The translations under genes were made by a program, and so were the position numbers. The notes under the pieces are model-generated. The model did not search any database. It was not told where the DNA came from and was given only the letters and a program-made list of their open reading frames with translations. From Prevotella fusca JCM 17724 (GTDB taxonomy: Bacteria > Bacteroidota > Bacteroidia > Bacteroidales > Bacteroidaceae), in assembly GCF_001262015.1 (NCBI RefSeq), contig NZ_CP012075.1, positions 992,001-1,056,000 of the forward strand: DNA of 64,000 bases, in the 5' to 3' direction. Below, in pieces: positions 1 to 8,369 of the stretch. Within the stretch, counting starts at the first letter, position 1. Every line of letters starts with the position of its first letter.

Positions 1-105
1 TGTGCTTAATCCCTTTTTGTGAGACCGTCTGATTTTGGATAGTCATACCATACAGGTGTATAAGCCTTTTTTCCGTTTCCTATCTACGCATTTAACGGAA
101 GAACC
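1..105 (-). repeat. Left end of the ~595-bp repeat element (edge copy)
   Basis: Reverse-complemented, this stretch matches the first ~105 bases of the elements at 11239, 20213, 37998 and 51416. It ends in the terminal sequence GGTTCTTCCGTTAAATGCGT read on the minus strand. The rest of the copy would lie beyond the window edge. Confidence 0.75.
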
Positions 106-382
106 CATTTAATCCCTTGAAACACTATTAGCAAACAGCCTGGAAGACCCCATCAAGAACAATCCACAACTATTGGTTAACAGGCTGTCATTTTCCACTT
201 CATATAGTATTCATAACAAGCCGGACAGCTTCACGCCGCTTGTCAAGGACTTATCAGGACATAGACAGGATAAGATAAAGACATAATAACAGACAGACTG
301 GGTAAGGGAAAGACATAATAACAGAAGAACATGCCTTAGAAAATAACAGAGACACTCCAAAGAATCAAAATAATCAACAAAG

Positions 383-2998
383 CTATAAGCTAAAAATGAT
401 TTTAGCAAGGACTTCCTTAGGACGCAGCATCGTCTCGGTATAAGCAAATGATGTTGTCGTAATCATCCTCTGCCTGTATTCCCTCATACCAAACAGATTG
501 CTAAGCTGCAAAGAAAACTCATAGTTCTTCTTTTGATAAGATACAGAAATATTAGAGAAGTGCGTGAAAGATGATGCTATATCCTTATTATGATAGAACT
601 CGCCCATATAGCTGAACTGCCATTTGTCAAGGAAGAAGAACAACGACAAACTCTCCGTGAATAAGCGAATCGGTTTAGATGACAGCATGTTCCGTTCTCT
701 ACTTCTGAACTGACTTTCTAAAAGATTGCCGGATGCCTCAAGACTAAACCAGCGCAACGGTCGCATAGAAAGTCCCATATAAGTTGTATAGTTACGGGTA
801 ACAAACGGTTTAGGCGTGTTTCCAATCAACATCGAATAATAATTCCACACCTGTGAAAGTCTTAGCGTTAACATCAGTGAAGCCCAGTCAAATGATTTGG
901 TAACTTCCTCACTGGTTCTCAACAGGTGAGAATGAGTATATAGGTTAGTGAATGAAGAGTAATAAACACCGTCCAACAGTTTGCCTCTTAGCATCCGGCT
1001 ATCCAATACCGTCAGATAAGAAACAGATGCGTTGGCAAACCATCCCTTGACAATGTCTTTATACCTCAATGCCGAAAGGATGCTGTGATTCCGTGTAGCT
1101 TCCAATTCATTCTTCCCTTGGAAAAACGTTCTGTAACTGCTGAATACAGGTAGCATTGTAGATGAATTGAGCTGCACAGGTATCCAGTGATAGCCATAAC
1201 CAAGCGTCCACTCCGTTCTACCGTTAAGTTCCCAGCCAAAGTGCAGGTTGGGTTCTATGGTTACCTTGCTCTGATGTATTGCTGAATTAGATATGTAATA
1301 CTCATTAATCCTCAGACCAACATTGAGATTACAGTCCTTCGACTTGTAACTAAGCTGTGGGGAAAGAAAGAGATTATGACACCCATACCTATCTTCCCGA
1401 AGACTGTCAGCAGTCAGGTAGTTTGAGACAGAAAGATTCTGCAACAGAGCCTTGCCACCAACAAGGTACGAAAGGTAGATATGCCCCACCCTATGTCTGA
1501 AAGAGGCAGAGACCTCACCTTTCAGTTCCTTCTGATATATCTTCTCCGTTTTTCCGTTAACAAGCAGCAACTCTTCCGGCAGATAATTATAGGACAGGAA
1601 GCCGTTTAAGGTAATACTGTTCTTGTCTTTTATGTTAATTATAGCCTTGGTCCTATTGCTGACTGACATCTTCCGAGGCTGTACAAACTGCCGTATCTGG
1701 TGCCCATTGAACAAGGCATCCCCTACACCTGAATTGAAATCAAGAAATCCTTTCAATGTGTTTTCTACAAATGATTTGTCACGATTTATCTGATAACTCA
1801 TCTCTGCTGTGTACTCCCTCCGATAACTGCGCTGCCTCTGTTCCTCCACAACCATAGAGTCGCCCACTACATTATTATATATAGTCTGTGCATACTGCTG
1901 GTATCTGGAACGATTGAAAAGCGATGTAGCCTGAAGACGTAAATTATCCTTCTTCGGTGTCACGAAACACCAGTTGGTTGCAAAGAGATGTGTATCATTG
2001 AAAGTATAACGATTACGGTTTAACTTTGGGTTTTTAACTGACGATAGTGAGACTAAGCCGTCAACATCTCCCCTATCACCTGTTAGTTTTTCTATATCTG
2101 TGATCTCATGTTCTATATCATTTCCAGTATTAGTTGACTTATACATTGACACACTCTGCTTCTTCCGCGCAAAGAACATCCCCATCAGCTTCTCATCATA
2201 CAAGCCATGCCCGGGATGCTGCAACGATGCACCAGCCCCTATATGTGCAATCCCTTGCCACGTGTTCTTTACATCATCACGCAGAACTATATTCACAGCA
2301 GCCTGCTCACTGAACTTTATATCACGCAATGCCCTGACAGGCTGATGATTCTCCATCACCTGCACCTTTTTTACCTTCCTTGCATCCAGATTCTCACTCA
2401 GCATTGCATACTTGCCTCCACTGAGGTCAATCCCCTCAATATAGAACTTGTTAATCGGAGTACCGTTATAACTTATCTGTCCTGTAGGAGCAACTGTAAT
2501 ACCGGGCATCTTTGCGAGGACGTCCGCAATACTCCTGTCCTGTTTCTGCATGAACTGGCTGACGAGATAGTTAAGTGTATCACCCGTCTGCCTTATCTTC
2601 TGCGGTTTCACCTTTACTTCTTTCAGCTGATACGCCTTTCTACTGAGAATAATAGTCTGCCCATCCTTAAAACCGGATAGCGGACATATAAGTTTTTCAT
2701 AGCCCATCTGCGAAAAGCGTATAGAGTCAACCTCGGTATTATCATTCTTTGCTATGCGAAACAAACCACTTGCGTCCGTTTTCGTAAACACTACCGACTT
2801 TTTTCCATGCAGCAATATGACAGAGACTCCCGGCAAGGCTTTGCTTTCCTCACCAACTACCTTACCCGTATAGACCTGTGCAGATACTGCCTGTGAATGA
2901 AGCAAAAAGCACAGAGTCAGACTAAGAGCAAAGCAGAACCTTGCCCTCAACGAAAACACACGAAATATCCTATTCTTTCTTTTCAAGTAACGCTGCAT
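383..2998 (-). CDS. TonB-dependent receptor-like outer membrane protein
   Basis: Protein of 871 residues. A signal peptide (about 1-40, ending VSAQ) is followed by a carboxypeptidase-regulatory-like beta domain (about 42-120, starting YTGKVVGEE). A plug-like region follows (about 135-240, with ADVLAKMPGI and FYIEGIDLSGG), then a long beta-rich C-terminal part that should form the outer-membrane barrel. The last residue is Leu after IIFS, a typical barrel ending. No clear TonB box is seen, as is usual for this GLPGLI-linked subfamily. Its start overlaps the end of the upstream GLPGLI gene by 29 bases, so the two are co-transcribed and probably work together at the envelope. The transported substrate is unknown. 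Confidence 0.85.
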   Translation of the reverse strand: MQRYLKRKNRIFRVFSLRARFCFALSLTLCFLLHSQAVSAQVYTGKVVGEESKALPGVSVILLHGKKSVVFTKTDASGLFRIAKNDNTEVDSIRFSQMGYEKLICPLSGFKDGQTIILSRKAYQLKEVKVKPQKIRQTGDTLNYLVSQFMQKQDRSIADVLAKMPGITVAPTGQISYNGTPINKFYIEGIDLSGGKYAMLSENLDARKVKKVQVMENHQPVRALRDIKFSEQAAVNIVLRDDVKNTWQGIAHIGAGASLQHPGHGLYDEKLMGMFFARKKQSVSMYKSTNTGNDIEHEITDIEKLTGDRGDVDGLVSLSSVKNPKLNRNRYTFNDTHLFATNWCFVTPKKDNLRLQATSLFNRSRYQQYAQTIYNNVVGDSMVVEEQRQRSYRREYTAEMSYQINRDKSFVENTLKGFLDFNSGVGDALFNGHQIRQFVQPRKMSVSNRTKAIINIKDKNSITLNGFLSYNYLPEELLLVNGKTEKIYQKELKGEVSASFRHRVGHIYLSYLVGGKALLQNLSVSNYLTADSLREDRYGCHNLFLSPQLSYKSKDCNLNVGLRINEYYISNSAIHQSKVTIEPNLHFGWELNGRTEWTLGYGYHWIPVQLNSSTMLPVFSSYRTFFQGKNELEATRNHSILSALRYKDIVKGWFANASVSYLTVLDSRMLRGKLLDGVYYSSFTNLYTHSHLLRTSEEVTKSFDWASLMLTLRLSQVWNYYSMLIGNTPKPFVTRNYTTYMGLSMRPLRWFSLEASGNLLESQFRSRERNMLSSKPIRLFTESLSLFFFLDKWQFSYMGEFYHNKDIASSFTHFSNISVSYQKKNYEFSLQLSNLFGMREYRQRMITTTSFAYTETMLRPKEVLAKIIFSL

Positions 2999-3794
2999 GG
3001 TTCTTAGAACTATCTATCCGTCTGCCGTTCTTGTCGTACGCCACACACTGACATCCCAACATCTTTCCAGAGAAAGTTGCATCGTCTTCATACGACAGCT
3101 TCATCAAGGCATTAAGCTCTTTGGACGAACAATTTTCAAAAGACTTCTTCGGCAAGCTGACCGGTCCCGCCTTCCCCGGCTCTATACCGATACACTCGAA
3201 ACGGAAAATACCTTCCGACTCTTTTGCCAGCAATATCAAACCCGGCAGTCCGCCCAGCTTCCAGGGACCATTGTCAAGGGGAATATCCAAGGTGTACCAA
3301 GCCGTCCACTTACGTCCCTTGAAGGTTGTCTCCGCCTTCTGACATTCATAACCGGCTACGACCGTATCGCCTTCCAGCAACGTCCAGTTGATGACGGAAC
3401 TGAGCTCCTCTACCTTGAAGTTTTTTAATGTGTACCATGTCACCGTCTGCCTGCCTCGTTCGGGAAAGTTCTTCAAAACCTGCCAAGTCACGCTATTACC
3501 GTAAACACCTTGCTTTTTCTTCTCTGCGCTGTAGTCTTCATAATCCCTGAAGCCTAAGTCAGCCAGACTATCCGTGATTTGATTTTGTCGTCTGTTCTTG
3601 AGGCTGAAACAGACAGACTGGTCATCAAGAATATCCAAACTTAAACGATCCGTCAAGGTTGCCCTGCCATAGCACTGCTTATAAGCAAAATCGTATGTAA
3701 TACGAAGATTCAGACTGTGCCGGTTATCTGCATAACAAAGACAAGAGGACAATAGCATAAGAAACAGGACAAAGCAACTCTTAAAACTATTCAT
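2970..3794 (-). CDS. GLPGLI family protein
   Basis: Secreted protein of 274 residues with an N-terminal signal peptide (about 1-23, hydrophobic LFLMLLSSCLCYA; a lipobox-like LSSC is present). The family-naming motif GLPGLI is visible as KLGGLPGLILLAKE around residue 183. GLPGLI proteins are Bacteroidota envelope proteins of unknown function that are often encoded next to a TonB-receptor-like partner. That arrangement holds here: the downstream receptor gene overlaps this one by 29 bases. No enzymatic motif was recognised. Confidence 0.88.
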   Translation of the reverse strand: MNSFKSCFVLFLMLLSSCLCYADNRHSLNLRITYDFAYKQCYGRATLTDRLSLDILDDQSVCFSLKNRRQNQITDSLADLGFRDYEDYSAEKKKQGVYGNSVTWQVLKNFPERGRQTVTWYTLKNFKVEELSSVINWTLLEGDTVVAGYECQKAETTFKGRKWTAWYTLDIPLDNGPWKLGGLPGLILLAKESEGIFRFECIGIEPGKAGPVSLPKKSFENCSSKELNALMKLSYEDDATFSGKMLGCQCVAYDKNGRRIDSSKNHAALLEKKE

Positions 3795-4324
3795 AAAATC
3801 AGCATTAGTTTCACATCTTTACTTATTAAGATTTCTTTATTCTACAAATCTATATATTATAGATTAAAAAAACAAATCATCATAAACTTATCACTACGTT
3901 TTAACACTTTTTACACAGAACAACAAAGAATCTACTGAAATTCCTTCTTGACTACAGCATAACATCAGAGCGACGACTTCCTGTAAACACTTTTGACGTA
4001 ATTTAAAAAGAGATTCCGCATTGGAGAATGTGCTATTAAAGTCTTATCGGTCAGTAATAGCTGCCGTTGTTTTTCAGTTTAAGTCGCCTCTTACAGAACG
4101 AAAGTGAGCCTTCCTGATGAGCCGATGGGGAATAGAGAAGAGAAAAAAGAAACCCGCACGGAACTCGTACGGGTATTAAAGCATTCACAAGAATGTGTTG
4201 AAATAGTGCCCGGTGACAAAGCACAGGAGCGTACACGGCATGCGTCAGTGAACAAAGTCAGACAATGGACACACACGTCACGCAGCCCTGCTTTCACGCA
4301 GCCTCAAGGACAACTACCTACTTC
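3795..4324. other. Intergenic region without a gene
   Basis: AT-rich upstream region of the GLPGLI gene. The only structure I see is the minus-strand terminator at 4142-4174. Short open frames on both strands around 4051-4328 have atypical composition and overlap the terminator; I regard them as chance frames. Confidence 0.5.
4142..4174 (-). terminator. Intrinsic terminator downstream of the Lrp gene
   Basis: On the minus strand a 9-bp stem (ACCCGTACG pairing with CGTGCGGGT, one G-T pair, 5-base loop) is followed directly by a T-rich run. It lies about 150 bases after the stop of the Lrp-family gene. Confidence 0.75.
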
Positions 4325-4828
4325 CTAATCCTCGTCGTCGTCATCCAGCACCGTGTCAGCTACCTTCATGCCTTCAATCGGCAGGGCACGGTCGATGACA
4401 GCATTGTAAGAGATGGAGCTCTCGCTACGTGACAGACCGAGCGGCATCAACTTGTCATGGATGACAGACATCAGATGATGGTTGTTGTATGCGTACATCT
4501 TCAGGAAGAGGTCATATTCACCTGTGGTATAGTGACACTCTACAACCTCCGGGATTTGGCGCAAAGCCTCAACAACATCATCGAACTTCTCTGGATTCTT
4601 GAGGTTCAAGCCAATGAAAGCGCAAGTCTCGTAGCCGATGCGCTCAGGGTCAATAACAAACTGGGAACCTTTCAGGACTCCAAGATTGGTCAGCTTCTGG
4701 ATACGCTGATGGATAGCTGCGCCGCTGACATTGCATGCACGTGCAACCTCAAGGAATGGGATTCGTGCATCCTCGGAAATGAGCTGCAGAATCTTCTTGT
4801 CAAGACGATCTAAACTTCTATGTGCCAT
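4325..4828 (-). CDS. Lrp/AsnC family transcriptional regulator
   Basis: Protein of 167 residues. An N-terminal winged helix-turn-helix (about 5-65, with LDRLDKKILQLISEDAR and VARACNVSGAAIHQRI) is followed by an alpha-beta ligand-binding (RAM/ActD) domain (about 70-150, with VVECHYTTGEYDLFLKM). The length is near the family norm plus an acidic tail, VLDDDDED, which is unusual and may affect DNA affinity or multimer contacts. Lrp-type proteins form dimers and octamers that sense amino acids. The ligand and targets here cannot be deduced. It is a single-gene unit with a terminator downstream. Confidence 0.92.
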   Translation of the reverse strand: MAHRSLDRLDKKILQLISEDARIPFLEVARACNVSGAAIHQRIQKLTNLGVLKGSQFVIDPERIGYETCAFIGLNLKNPEKFDDVVEALRQIPEVVECHYTTGEYDLFLKMYAYNNHHLMSVIHDKLMPLGLSRSESSISYNAVIDRALPIEGMKVADTVLDDDDED

Positions 4829-4924
4829 TATTGAACTATTGTTATTTTGCTTACAAAGGTATTAAAAATCTTTTAATTAGCAAAAAGAGAAGTGGTTTTT
4901 TACAACAAATCCAAACATTCTTTC

Positions 4925-5401
4925 CTACTCCAGCTTGCTATCCTTACTCATTACAGCTGTAAAGTTGACATTCAACACATTAGCCTCTCTCAACGCCTGT
5001 TTGAGATCCATAATCGTACCCATATCCGCATGGCGGTCTGCCTTGATGCTTACGCTGAGCTGCCGCCGCTGTTCGGGAGGCAATGCTGCAGAGAGTTGTA
5101 TCAGATACTTCTTTATCTCGGGAATCGTGGTGAGGTTATCATTCAGCTGGACAACCATCTTCTCCCCCTTCACCTGTCCGAGGTTGTTGACAGGAAGACC
5201 GATATAGATATACTGCACGTTTGATTTGTTGTACAGGCGTGACAGCTCGGTTGCCATCGGCACCTGGCACTTCACGTGCACCGTTGTCTTCCGCATGTGG
5301 ACAACCAGCATGAAGAAGAAGAGGATGGAAAAGATAAGGTCGGGCAAGGAAGCTGTGTTCAATGCCGGTATGTCATGATTTCTGCCACGATAGAGTCTCA
5401 T
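4925..5401 (-). CDS. ExbD/TolR-type biopolymer transport protein (second copy)
   Basis: Protein of 158 residues: a short cytoplasmic N-terminus containing PALNTASLPDLIFSILFFFMLV (one membrane helix, with the proton-pathway Asp in SLPD) and a periplasmic domain of about 110 residues. ExbD proteins pair with ExbB to convert proton flow into force for TonB- or Tol-type envelope work. It overlaps the upstream exbD by 4 bases and is the last gene of the exbB-membrane protein-exbD-exbD operon. Two different ExbD subunits are common in Bacteroidota. Confidence 0.9.
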   Translation of the reverse strand: MRLYRGRNHDIPALNTASLPDLIFSILFFFMLVVHMRKTTVHVKCQVPMATELSRLYNKSNVQYIYIGLPVNNLGQVKGEKMVVQLNDNLTTIPEIKKYLIQLSAALPPEQRRQLSVSIKADRHADMGTIMDLKQALREANVLNVNFTAVMSKDSKLE

Positions 5402-5943
5402 TCCCTGCCCCCTTTCTCAGTACTGTCAACACTGGCAATTGTATATACTTCAGAAATGCGCATGGGCACTTCTTCAGCTATCCGCACCTGCTGTTCATGG
5501 CTGCACTGTTCAAAAGTCTTGCCGAAAAGGGCAAGTGAACGCTGGTTGCGCACGGTATTATAAGCTGCAACCAACTGGTTCTGCACATGGAGATAGGTGT
5601 CATAAGAAGCCTTACGGTCACTCTGCAACTGTATGATGTGCCCCTTCCCGTTGGTCTTTATGAACTGCGTTGCACGCTGTCGGACCTCCTTCAGTGTCAC
5701 AGCCTTGCCGTCAAGCATCACCTTATTTTCCGCATCAATGCCAAGACGCACCACCCTCTTGCTGTCAACGGCAGCAGGTGGTGTATTCTTCTTGTCGACA
5801 GGCGGAAGCTGCCTTGACAGTCCCTTGTCAAGGTCCATGGAAGAAGCCACAAGGAAGAGTATCAACAGCATGAACGAAATGTCAGCTGTTGACGTCGTGT
5901 TCAGTCCCGGGACTTTACGCCTGTCTCTTCTGCGAAACCTCAT
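5398..5943 (-). CDS. ExbD/TolR-type biopolymer transport protein (first copy)
   Basis: Protein of 181 residues with the ExbD pattern: a basic N-terminus (RFRRRDRRK), then PGLNTTSTADISFMLLILFLV, a single helix carrying the conserved Asp (TADI), then a periplasmic domain. It overlaps the neighbouring genes by 4 bases on each side, so translation is coupled. It should form the stator or plug with the ExbB-like protein at 6516-7343. The client may be TonB-dependent receptors such as those at both ends of this window, but that is inference. Confidence 0.92.
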   Translation of the reverse strand: MRFRRRDRRKVPGLNTTSTADISFMLLILFLVASSMDLDKGLSRQLPPVDKKNTPPAAVDSKRVVRLGIDAENKVMLDGKAVTLKEVRQRATQFIKTNGKGHIIQLQSDRKASYDTYLHVQNQLVAAYNTVRNQRSLALFGKTFEQCSHEQQVRIAEEVPMRISEVYTIASVDSTEKGGRE

Positions 5944-6455
5944 TTCCGATGCTCCTTTCTATAGTAACGTGTGGCACCGAAGATGACTACTCCTGCTGCA
6001 AGCACGAGAAGCAGCAGTGAACTGTTGACGAACATATCCGACATACGAAGCCAGAAGGTGTCAGCAAAGTTCTGTCCGTTGACCACCATCGCCTGCGTTG
6101 AGCCGAAAACAAAGGTCAGCAAGAGAATCAGTGCCGTTGCACCATAGGTGATATAGGTTATCTTCCGTGCAGGAATACCGTTTGTTACTCCCTCGTTCTG
6201 ATTTGCTCTCCGTACTCCACGGACCACGGCAACGACAGAGACAATGAGCGTAACAGCAAAGAGAAACCACATAAAACCCAGCAGAACATCGGTCAACAGG
6301 GGTGCATTGAAAGATGAATCGGCGGTGAAAGGTGCATCAAAACCGATGAGATAGAACGCCAGAAAGATTATAGCCGACAGGGCTACTATCACATAGAAGA
6401 CACGCTGTGATATGCGTTCCTCATCCATCTTTGCCAATCCCTTTATTTTCATCAT
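5940..6455 (-). CDS. Three-helix membrane protein of the exbBD operon
   Basis: Protein of 171 residues with three clear hydrophobic segments: YVIVALSAIIFLAFYLI (about 20-38), LLGFMWFLFAVTLIVSVVAVV (about 58-78), and paired helices ITYGATALILLLTFVFG and SSLLLLVLAAGVVIFGA in the C-terminal half. The C-terminus is basic (RYYRKEHRK). I do not recognise a named family. It sits between exbB and two exbD genes with a 4-base overlap, so it is probably an accessory subunit of that proton-channel complex. Confidence 0.8.
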   Translation of the reverse strand: MMKIKGLAKMDEERISQRVFYVIVALSAIIFLAFYLIGFDAPFTADSSFNAPLLTDVLLGFMWFLFAVTLIVSVVAVVRGVRRANQNEGVTNGIPARKITYITYGATALILLLTFVFGSTQAMVVNGQNFADTFWLRMSDMFVNSSLLLLVLAAGVVIFGATRYYRKEHRK

Positions 6456-6515
6456 CTTACCTGTTAAAATTCAAAGTCTGAAATCCTCAATCTGAAAGCG
6501 CCTTTGCCTCCCGGA

Positions 6516-7343
6516 CTATGCATCGCCTTTCAGCTTAAACTTCATTATCGCGTCCAGCAGCGAGATGGCTGACTCCTCCATCTGTGCCGTGATATGCTCA
6601 ATCTTTGAGAGGATATAGTTGTAGAACACCTGCAAAACAAGGGCTACGATGATACCGAAGATAGTCGTAATCAGTGCCACCTTCATTCCCGCAGCCACAA
6701 TCGTCGGACTGATGTCACCAGCCTCCTGAATCTGGTCGAATGCCATCACCATACCGATTACCGTTCCAAGGAAACCGAGCGACGGTGCCATGGCGATGAA
6801 GAGCGTAATCCACGAACAGCCCTTCTCAAGATTGGCACTCTGCACACTGCCGTAGGATGTAACGCTCCGCTCGATATTCTCAATAGAGTCATCTATACGC
6901 AGCAATCCCTGGTAACAGATGGATGCCACCGGTCCGCGTGTCTCACGGCTCAGCGACTTCGCCTGCTCAATTTCGCCTGCAGCAATCATATCCTCCAGCT
7001 TGCCCACGAAGCGTTTGGCGTCAATCTCCGACAGACTCAGATAGATGATGCGCTCAATGCAGAACGCCAGACCCAGCACCAATGCCAATGCCACAAGCGA
7101 CATGAATCCTGCATTACCCTCGATAAACTTACGCTTCAACGACTGATGAAAGCCCGTATCCTTTGCAGCAGGTGCTTTCGCAACAGCCGCATCGGCCACG
7201 CCCGTAGCATCCAATGCCTCATCCGACAGCGTATCGGCAGACGCAGCAACGCCAGAACCAGCAGGCGCCTGAGCTGAAACAGTTGTTAAGCAAGAGAAAG
7301 TGAGAGTTGTTATGATTGCAAACAAAGCAATTAATTTCCTCAT
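6516..7343 (-). CDS. ExbB/TolQ/MotA-family proton channel protein
   Basis: Protein of 275 residues. It begins with a signal-like hydrophobic stretch and a low-complexity Ala-rich linker (about 25-65). An ExbB core follows: a helix at about 80-100 (FMSLVALALVLGLAFCIERI), a cytoplasmic region, and the paired helices ITLFIAMAPSLGFLGTVIGM and ALITTIFGIIVALVLQVF with the conserved G-LGTV-G signature. ExbB pentamers form the proton channel with ExbD. It is the first gene of a four-gene operon (exbB, membrane protein, exbD, exbD). The extra N-terminal segment is common in Bacteroidota homologs. Confidence 0.92.
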   Translation of the reverse strand: MRKLIALFAIITTLTFSCLTTVSAQAPAGSGVAASADTLSDEALDATGVADAAVAKAPAAKDTGFHQSLKRKFIEGNAGFMSLVALALVLGLAFCIERIIYLSLSEIDAKRFVGKLEDMIAAGEIEQAKSLSRETRGPVASICYQGLLRIDDSIENIERSVTSYGSVQSANLEKGCSWITLFIAMAPSLGFLGTVIGMVMAFDQIQEAGDISPTIVAAGMKVALITTIFGIIVALVLQVFYNYILSKIEHITAQMEESAISLLDAIMKFKLKGDA

Positions 7344-7571
7344 AATTATAAAACCCGTAGTGGTCTCCTCATTTTATAAAGGCATTGCTGCCCTTGGTTA
7401 TGAAAGGCTGAATTACCTCTTTTATTATCTGCGCAAAGGTATATAAAAATGTAATAACAGCCAAATCTTTGTGCTTGAAAAGATTAAAGGCTGGTCCTAA
7501 TGACCGACCGCTTTGGATTAAATAAAGCCACCGTGCATCTTGTGTGAGAAACTATACAATTCAACTAAGAA

Positions 7572-8138
7572 TCATGGACATCCATGGCTAATCACCGGTT
7601 GGGGGTTAAAGATTTCCACCCACTCACGAAAACGGGCAAGCCCTTCCTCACCGAACTTTGCAAGACTTGCAACAGCCTGTTCCACCGTCTTTTCACGGTC
7701 AAGATGCGTCTTGGAGAAGAACTTGTCAGCGTAACAGATAACCTTCTCCTCCATCGTTTCAGGCAGGAAATCCTGCTCGGGAAGAGGAAGCCGCTGGGCT
7801 ATAATCTGACTGCGGGTGATGCCTGCACCGGTATGGCGCTCGCAGACACGGGCATGACGGGGGAAGCCCTCCGCACGCAGCATCTCGGCACCGATGCGCC
7901 CGTGACAGATGTAAGGTTCGCTGCCAAAGCATTCTATGCCGGGTGCATTGCAGCGGATGATACCGATGTCGTGCAGCATGGCTGCCTCCTCAATGAACTG
8001 ACGGTCAAGCGAAAGTTCGGGATGTCGGTCAGCAATAGCAAGGGCTTTGTCAGCCACGGAACGGCTGTGGACGAGGAGAATATGGCGCAGGGCATTGTCC
8101 TCGGGGTAAAACTTATTGATGATTGCCTGATAATTCAT
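7572..8138 (-). CDS. HD-domain (HDIG) phosphohydrolase
   Basis: Protein of 188 residues with an HD metal-binding pattern: an early His (LLVHSRSVADKALAIA), then the double HD motif AAMLHDIGI, a later His in ICHGRIGAEMLRAEG, and CERHTGAGI. This order is typical of the HDIG subgroup of metal-dependent phosphohydrolases. Small stand-alone members of this size are annotated in Bacteroidota, with substrates mostly unknown (nucleotide or phosphate esters are plausible). It is a single gene; the terminator at 8286-8345 separates it from the carboxyltransferase upstream. Confidence 0.82.
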   Translation of the reverse strand: MNYQAIINKFYPEDNALRHILLVHSRSVADKALAIADRHPELSLDRQFIEEAAMLHDIGIIRCNAPGIECFGSEPYICHGRIGAEMLRAEGFPRHARVCERHTGAGITRSQIIAQRLPLPEQDFLPETMEEKVICYADKFFSKTHLDREKTVEQAVASLAKFGEEGLARFREWVEIFNPQPVISHGCP

Positions 8139-8285
8139 TGTTCTTGGAGAAAGGTTTAGGGGAAAGTTTGGGCTGTAGAATGTCCAAGATTTCCAGGACG
8201 TATATAAAGCCTATCGCTTCAACATCTTCCAGATAATCTACAAATCATAGCGTTTCCCGTTTCGTATGGCTCTCAACAAACCCAC

Positions 8286-8345
8286 GAAAAAAGCCACGCC
8301 TCCTCTCCCAGCAGCTTACACTGCCATGAAAGAGGAACCGTGGCT
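8286..8345 (-). terminator. Intrinsic terminator of the carboxyltransferase gene
   Basis: On the minus strand AGCCACG and CGTGGCT form the base of a long stem that extends through CCTCTTTC/GGAGAGG-like pairs. It is followed by a run of six T. It lies 25 bases after the stop of the gene ending at 8370. Confidence 0.8.
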
Positions 8346-8369
8346 CATGGTCATTATGATAATCTTTCT

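Noticed and set aside
4051..4328. Overlapping short open frames on both strands
   Set aside because: They span an intrinsic terminator, overlap each other, and show no protein-like composition.
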